Of a stretch of 5,771 nt of DNA, positions 5,623 to 5,771 are shown one piece after another. Every line of letters starts with the position of its first letter. Position 1 is the first letter of the stretch. Under the pieces are notes generated by a model that was not told the origin of the DNA, made no database searches, and was given only the letters and a program-made list of their open reading frames with translations. The translations under genes were made by a program, and so were the position numbers. This DNA is from Bacillota bacterium (GTDB taxonomy: Bacteria; Bacillota; Clostridia; Oscillospirales; Ruminococcaceae). The stretch lies in assembly GCA_023395695.1 (NCBI GenBank), contig JAEWYJ010000168.1, forward strand, positions 1 through 5,771, written 5' to 3'.

Positions 5623-5771
5623 GTGTTGGAAATTTTAAAAGGGGCATATGATCTTCATGTGCATTCGGCGCCCGATGTGGTGACCAGAAAATTTAGCGAT
5701 CTTCAAATGGCACAGCGCATCGTAGACGCTAAAATGAGCGGCTACGCTATCAAAAACCATCAGCTGTGCAC
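5623..5771 (+). CDS. DUF6282-like amidohydrolase-type protein, N-terminus (3' end outside window)
   Basis: Forty-nine codons are visible. The protein begins LEILKGAYDLHVHSAPDVV and continues with TRKFSDLQMAQRIVDAKMSG and then YAIKNH before the window ends. The HxH pair (residues 12 and 14) after a short hydrophobic strand is the first metal-ligand motif of TIM-barrel metal-dependent hydrolases. The combination DLHVHSAPD, then RK, then a lysine-x-histidine about 30 residues later resembles the family I recall as DUF6282, whose reaction is not established. The GTG start at 5623 is preferred because GGGGTGA (5609-5615) lies 7 bases upstream; TTG 5626 is the alternative. The gene follows the permease by 24 bases with no terminator, implying one operon in which the permease imports a compound that this enzyme then cleaves or hydrates. 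The superfamily is likely; the subfamily is less certain because the rest of the protein is unseen. Confidence 0.75.
   Translation, partial: MLEILKGAYDLHVHSAPDVVTRKFSDLQMAQRIVDAKMSGYAIKNHQLC

Overview
The window looks like chromosomal DNA of a low-to-mid-GC Gram-positive anaerobe, most likely a gut Clostridia-type Firmicute. This rests on strong AGGAGG-type ribosome binding sites, the clostridial wording of the glycogen phosphorylase, and the mix of a LysR regulator, a GntP-type permease and a sugar-binding protein. The lineage is an inference, since no rRNA or marker gene is present. Nothing points to a phage, IS element or CRISPR array.

Left part (1-1320): the last ~418 codons of a glycogen phosphorylase gene run rightwards off the left edge. 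A strong hairpin with a U-tract closes the gene and also looks functional for the opposing strand. Middle-left (1321-2873): a 326-base stretch without a confident gene, holding a short leftward open frame of unknown meaning. Next comes a leftward MglB/RbsB-fold sugar-binding protein that has no signal peptide, no ABC transporter genes beside it, and apparently its own promoter. Its start is best placed at 2609, not at the first available ATG (2675).

Right part (2874-5771): a leftward LysR-type regulator and a rightward pair diverge from a 430-base AT-rich intergenic region. The pair is a GntP-family permease and, 24 bases later, the first 49 codons of a metal-dependent-hydrolase-like protein (DLHVH motif, DUF6282-like) that runs off the right edge and begins with GTG. 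The layout of regulator, uptake permease and hydrolase suggests an inducible uptake-and-degradation module for a small organic acid or related anion. The substrate cannot be read from the sequence. A small cationic single-helix membrane ORF ends in a 4-base ATGA overlap with the permease start. It may be a translated leader or partner peptide, but lacks a good ribosome binding site.

The most interesting items are the permease-hydrolase module of unknown substrate, the signal-less orphan binding protein, and the coupled mini-ORF. None is proven to be a new system from this window alone.
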